Below are positions 59,869 through 64,000 of a DNA stretch of 64,000 nucleotides, piece after piece. The notes under the pieces were generated by a model that did no database searches, was not told the DNA's origin, and was given only the letters and a program-made list of their open reading frames with translations. Where the stretch lies: positions 5,213,001 to 5,277,000 of the forward strand of contig OX344765.1 in the NCBI GenBank assembly GCA_947034895.1, in the 5' to 3' direction. The translations under genes were made by a program, and so were the position numbers. Source of the DNA: Rhytidiadelphus loreus. Taxonomy: Eukaryota; Streptophyta; Bryopsida; Hypnales; Hylocomiaceae. How positions within the stretch are numbered: the first letter of the stretch is position 1; every line of letters begins with the position of its first letter.

Positions 59869-60788
59869 ATGTCTGCGCTGCGCGCATTGTTCCAGGTTCC
59901 GAGAACTTCTTTCAAAGCTCCATGGCCGCGGCGTGACTCGCCTTCCATTCCTCGTTCGGCACCAAGAAGTTTGAATTTTCGAGTTTCATCGCCGTCTGCT
60001 TGTCAGGTACACCGAGTCTCATCTTTGTCCTGCATGTTTGTCCTGCCATTATTCTAATTTGTGTTCACATTTGGTTGGAGTGAGTTCGTAGCCAGACGAT
60101 GAATCCATTTGAGAAGTTTGTGACTCGTTGAGATTCTTACTGGTAGAATGGAATTTGTGTTGAGGATCAGGGTGCTGGAGAGGTGAGGGAGCCGATTCCT
60201 AACTTCGGGGTCGGACGGAGCGCAAATCATCGCAAGTTAGGGTTGGAAATGGACGTGCAAGTTGAAAAGACGAGTGTTGGAGCCCTCACGAACGGCGCAG
60301 TGGACGATCAGAAACAGAGTCCGAAGCTTTTGACTCTGGTGATCATTAGGAAAGATGGGAAGGTCCTCCTCGGTATGAAGAAACGGGGGTTTGGAGCAGG
60401 TTATTTCAATGGCTTCGGGGGCAAAGTAGAGGCCAACGAAACCATCGATGAGGCAGCTGTGCGAGAGCTTCGAGAGGAGTCTGGGGTTGTACCTCTGTCC
60501 ATGGAGAAGCGAGGAGTGTTGACGTTCCATTTCGACGATAATCCACAGCCTTGGGAGGTGCATGTGTACCATGTCGGGGATTATACTGGGGAGCCTTGTG
60601 AGACGGAAGAGATGGCTCCGACGTGGTTTTCTCTCGCCGACATTCCCTATGACAAGATGTGGCAAGACGATCCGATCTGGTACCCGGAGTTTCTCCATGG
60701 TCGACACTTCAAAGGCGAATTTTATTTTCACAACACGCATACATTGGTCTCCCATTCTCTTCACACTCTACAGAAGCTGGATACTTGA
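59869..60788 (+). CDS. MTH1 (NUDT1)-type Nudix hydrolase with an N-terminal leader
   Basis: Exon 1 59869-60006 and exon 2 60171-60788, phase 0, 251 residues. The domain (about residues 98-251) resembles animal MTH1, which hydrolyses oxidised purine dNTPs such as 8-oxo-dGTP to monophosphates and so keeps them out of DNA. Visible marks are VLLGMKKRGFGAG, FNGFGGK (Asn126, the equivalent of the MTH1 base-recognising Asn), a full Nudix box from Gly130 to Val152 (VRELREESG), and MWQDDPIWYP with Trp210, Asp212 and Asp213 in place of MTH1 Trp117, Asp119 and Asp120. The one change beside the pocket is Phe for Trp before Asn126. Exon 1 encodes an Arg/Ser/Pro-rich, acid-poor leader, typical of organelle import. 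Met73 (60249) would give a short cytosolic form. This is clearly longer than the plain MutT-like plant NUDX1. Confidence 0.88.
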
Positions 60789-61330
60789 TTTAAAGATCAG
60801 CTACTGTATGGTGAAATGATCTTCATAGAGAATCAACTGGAATTACTAGAGAATGGCGATCATGAAGTGGTCCAAGCAGCTTACACCATTCGTTTTTAAT
60901 TAGGTGCACATCTCTTCTCTCATTCAGCTTGGAGTAAAGGTGACCTGTAGAGGTAAGCAGCTACCATGCGGTGTTTTGAGTTGCCAGGAGATTGTACCCA
61001 ACAGTTTTCAACATGCTGTTCCCAGACTAACAGTGCAATAGAAGGTGACAACATACGAAACGAGAACACGCACTAAACATATTTACATTTCAGTGACTGA
61101 GAACGTACAGGTCATGTCTAAAACATGATTATCTGAAAGTCGGAATACCCTGGCGGTGAGAGTATTTCGCTTCAGGGTTGCCCAGCTCTTTTGCAACCAG
61201 CTTTGAGTGTTGACCTCACATGCTTACTCATTCGCACTTCTTCTACATTGTGTGGTCACTGTAAAAATATGGTGATCGAAAACTTAACTTGATTGAATCC
61301 CAGGACAAGGAGGTTGAGGGTAGAACTGGC
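60789..61330. other. Convergent intergenic region Nudix / LEA-like gene
   Basis: The 3' flanks of two converging genes; no other feature seen. Confidence 0.6.
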
Positions 61331-62482
61331 TTAAGAGGTGACGACGTCCTCCTTCCCCAATCGTTGCTGTTTGGCTCCTTTGTCTTCGATGCTCCCTCCA
61401 GCTCCTTTGACAGCGTCGCCCACTTTGTCCGCCGTCTTACTATCGGTTGAGCTTTTCATGGCCTTGCCTGCATCCTTCACTTTCTCTCCCACCTTGCTCA
61501 CAGCTTGCTTCGCCTTGTCTTTCACCCCTGGCTCTGGGCCGCCCTCAGGCTCCCCCAATTCCTCTCGCACCTGGGAATCGATCCGCATTTCCTCTTCAAT
61601 GTCGCCTGACGAAGTTGATGTCTTGCCAGCACCGTCTTTGGTTGCAAAACCTCGCGGATACCCTACATGGCAAATCACTTCCCGACCATTAGTAAAGAAG
61701 CGTTTACTGGAAAATAGAAGAGACGATGTCGCGACAATAAAATTACAAGATCTATTAGTTTGAAAATGAAAAAGAGTTTTCGTGAGGCTTCGATAGAGAA
61801 TGTCAACTTCCGAAAGTATAGAAACAGTTTGTCCTGCTGAAGGTTCAAAGTCGCATTGTTATCAGAAAGAGCAATTGGCAATATGGTGAGAATACTCTGT
61901 TTTGACGATTGCATGACACTTGAATCCTAATGGAATTTGTGGCCCGCAAATCGAGGAGACGTTTTAAGCGCGAAAAACGTCTCAAATCATACCCTCATGG
62001 ATCTTCCAAACACCAATTCCCAGCAATCCACCTTGCGACTGCCCTAAATTACATGGAATTATAATATTTTATGGCACTTATTCAAATCTCTAGGAATATC
62101 ATCCTGGATCAATTTCTCTCGCTCCTTGCAATTCAATCTTCAGACTCTTACCTAATCCAGAACAAATTCACGACCAAAATTACAGAAGCTAGTTTGGGAA
62201 GCCAAGGGCACCATACTGACCATAGCTCACAACAGACATGCCCTAAAGTAATCACGGAGCAGAGGATCACGTGACCATACCTGGTGACATATCCCGGCAC
62301 CATGCTGGATAAGTCACACCCAAATCCTCCCAAGCCATTGCTGCCGGCACCGCATTTTGCACGGAGGTCGATTGGCTTCGGTCCAGCCCTGCCTGCGCAC
62401 TGGTTCGAAACCCCGCCACACGCATACGATTTCTCACAATCTGCACAATCTGTGCCCTTGCTGTCCTCCCAATGGCCGCCAT
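61331..62482 (-). CDS. LEA-like small hydrophilic protein with mitochondrial-type presequence
   Basis: Minus-strand exons 62281-62482 and 61331-61662, phase-1 GT-AG junction, 177 residues. Exon 1 starts MAAIGRTARAQIVQIVRNRM and is Arg-rich and nearly free of acidic residues for 30 residues, typical of a mitochondrial presequence. Exon 2 is very hydrophilic, rich in Lys, Ala, Gly, Asp and Ser (VKDKAKQAVSKVGEKVKDAG, KVGDAVKGAGGS), with amphipathic-helix character as in late embryogenesis abundant proteins, which protect membranes and enzymes on drying. I cannot place it in a named LEA group with certainty. A second frame of exon 1, Cys- and Gly-rich, is also open, but its phase does not fit exon 2, so the presequence frame was chosen. 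Desiccation- or ABA-induced expression is a guess. Confidence 0.7.
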
Positions 62483-63346
62483 TGCATGTGTATCTCACAA
62501 TCTGTAGACAAAGAAGGAAACACTAAACCACGCTCCTACAAAACTCGTCCAAAAATCTCAAATTCTAATCCAGAAGGCCTCCCCAAAAGCGCAATTGTGA
62601 TCACGAGACTCCCGAATGTTCACAAAGGTTTGCAGAATTGAAAAATTGAAGGCGCATGCAAGAACCTCGACTGGTGTGGAAGGCGGGGCCACTAAATCAA
62701 GGCTTTCCCAGAATTTGCTGCAATGAAGAAGCTCCTTTGTTTGTGCAATGGCTACGTGATGACGGAGTCGACGATTAGTGTAGGAAACCATGCAAGGGAC
62801 ACATCGCAGCCAAGTGGCAGAGGCCACGTGGCGGATCATGCATCCTCCACCGCTTCACTTATGGGAGGGTCCTTGTCAGCGTATGACGTGGCAAGAAATC
62901 ATGTGCAGAGTTGGTCCCGCCATTTTCAAATTGCTACTTATAGTTGTTGAGATCGTCGGTTCAGTTTGTACTGGTTAAGACGGACGGATGTCATCCAAAG
63001 ATTTCATCCTCCTTATGGATGAACAGAACATAACCTGCCGATGTCCAGGTCCAGGGACACCAAACGACGGTTGGCCCGGCTCCTTGGTCCAATACCCGGT
63101 CCTTTGGCATGCACACCAGCGAGCCCAACATCTGTCTGATCAGTGACTTCTTTCTTCCAAGTGTGTTCGTCATCATCATCTCCAAGAATCAAGAACAATT
63201 CTGATTTTCTGTTTGAATGTTGCTCATCTTCTTGGCAAGCAAAGCGATTGGGAGGCCATGGGAGTGTTTGTGTGTATGTTTCCAGTTCCCAATGCAGCTG
63301 GAAAGCAAGGAGTTTCATTCGGAGGGCTAAGAATCGTGCTGTGACG
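62483..63346. other. Divergent promoter region LEA-like / secreted protein gene
   Basis: Both genes point away from this 860-bp stretch, so it should hold two promoters. CACGTGGCGG-type sequence with an ACGT core occurs at about 62823-62832 and a second ACGT core (TGACGTGG) near 62884, as in ABA-responsive elements; this is suggestive only. No gene recognised. Confidence 0.4.
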
Positions 63347-63616
63347 ATGAAGAGAGGCTCTTCAGGAATGGGGTTTCGAGCGGGAGTGGCTTTAGGGTTA
63401 ACAATCTTTAGCTTGGTTATGGCGGCTATGGCGGGCGTGGAGATGGCATCCCCGGCGGTGTACGTGGTGCGTGTCAGAGGCTCTCCCTTGTCTGCTTTCC
63501 GAGGCTCTCCCGACTTGCATTTCAGTTCTACTGCACACGCCGCTTCGGGGTCCCACCGACCTGATTTCTCGAGGTCTGCTTCTATCCCCTCCCTGAGTTG
63601 TTGCCCAAAATTGTTG
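63347..63616 (+). CDS. N-terminal exon of a secreted or membrane protein (partial)
   Basis: The first exon ends in a good donor (TTG/GTAAGC) in phase 0 after 90 codons; the rest is beyond the window. The start ATG opens a typical signal sequence: MKRGSSGMGFRAG, then a hydrophobic stretch VALGLTIFSLVMAAMAG, so entry to the secretory pathway is likely. The remaining residues are Ser/Arg/Pro-rich with SCCPKLL at the end. I do not recognise the family. No second exon is evident before 64000. Confidence 0.5.
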
Positions 63617-64000
63617 GTAAGCCGTGTTCTTGTTATACTAGACCTGATCTCGTTTCTTATTGATCGATTCCTGCTAACAGCAACTCACCCTTTCTATTAA
63701 CACTTGGTCTTCGATTAGCACGTTGGGTGTAATAGTGACTTGACTTAATGTCTATGACATTGATCTTGGAATGGTTATCTACAGTCCCTTGAATACTGAT
63801 CTACAACCTCCCAGTGTGTGTCCCTTCAGTAGTGGTCAACAGCCTCCCAGTGTAGAATGATTGCTGAAGAAATTATGGAAATCTCAGCAAATTTGGTTCT
63901 TGTGTCCATAGTGTTCTCTGCAGATTTCTATACCGATCTCCGTAAAATCAGACTTCTATGTATGTTAAATGATTTAAGCGACGGAAATGGTGTCCGGTGG
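63617..64000. other. Intron or downstream sequence to window end
   Basis: Probably intron of the preceding gene. A short direct repeat (CTACAACCTCCCAGTGTG / CAACAGCCTCCCAGTGTA) is at about 63800 and 63838. Nothing else seen. Confidence 0.4.

Noticed and set aside
60237..60764. Minus-strand frame of 175 codons over the Nudix gene
   Set aside because: Antisense shadow of the Nudix exon, without recognisable domains.
61338..61763. Plus-strand frame of 141 codons over the LEA-like exon
   Set aside because: Antisense shadow of a Lys/Ala/Gly-rich coding exon; Ser/Pro/Leu-rich composition is what such a shadow gives.

Overview
The window is nuclear DNA of a land plant. The evidence is a PIN-LIKES auxin carrier of the PILS6 type, a P-class PPR protein, a chloroplast-specific ribosomal protein (PSRP5/cL37), spliceosomal GT-AG introns throughout, and AT-rich intergenic DNA full of class II transposon remnants. 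The mixture of compact multi-exon genes and a long transposon-rich gap fits a bryophyte, lycophyte or other non-seed plant best, but the sequence alone does not fix the species. All exon structures were read by eye from reading frames, splice-site phase and family similarity; none has transcript support.

Layout. (1) 1-14.6 kb: three tandem same-strand copies of a steroid 5-alpha-reductase-like gene (the first cut by the window edge), separated by 4-6 kb of diverged repeats. (2) 14.9-18.75 kb, minus strand: a 12-exon Gfo/Idh/MocA-family oxidoreductase, tail to tail with the third reductase copy. (3) About 19.5-37.9 kb: a gene desert of roughly 18 kb. It holds several non-autonomous DNA transposons: a CACTA element (3-bp target duplication ATT) containing a second CACTA element (TTT), which contains a tRNA-derived SINE and two long hairpins; a separate 2.4-kb CACTA-type element (TTG) with arrays of palindromic subterminal motifs and part of a relative beside it; and several MITE-like inverted repeats. 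(4) 38-64 kb: a gene-rich half with PILS6 (+), a SIS-domain sugar isomerase (-), PSRP5 (+), an AT-rich gap of about 4 kb, a three-exon PPR gene (+), a cyclophilin with an acidic/lysine-rich tail (+), an MTH1-type Nudix hydrolase with an organelle-targeting-like leader (+), a LEA-like protein with a mitochondrial-type presequence (-), and the first exon of a secreted protein running off the window.

The genes do not form a pathway; the neighbourhood is an ordinary plant mosaic. Several products are probably organellar (PSRP5, PPR, Nudix, LEA-like), and two or three concern hormone or sterol-like metabolism (the reductase array, PILS6). The most distinctive content is the transposon stratigraphy of the desert. 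Among genes, the MTH1-like Nudix enzyme, a non-canonical GC splice donor in reductase copy 1, and an 18-nt microexon encoding the EKP catalytic motif stand out. I found no CRISPR array, rRNA gene or intact tRNA gene, and no convincing sign of a wholly new system.
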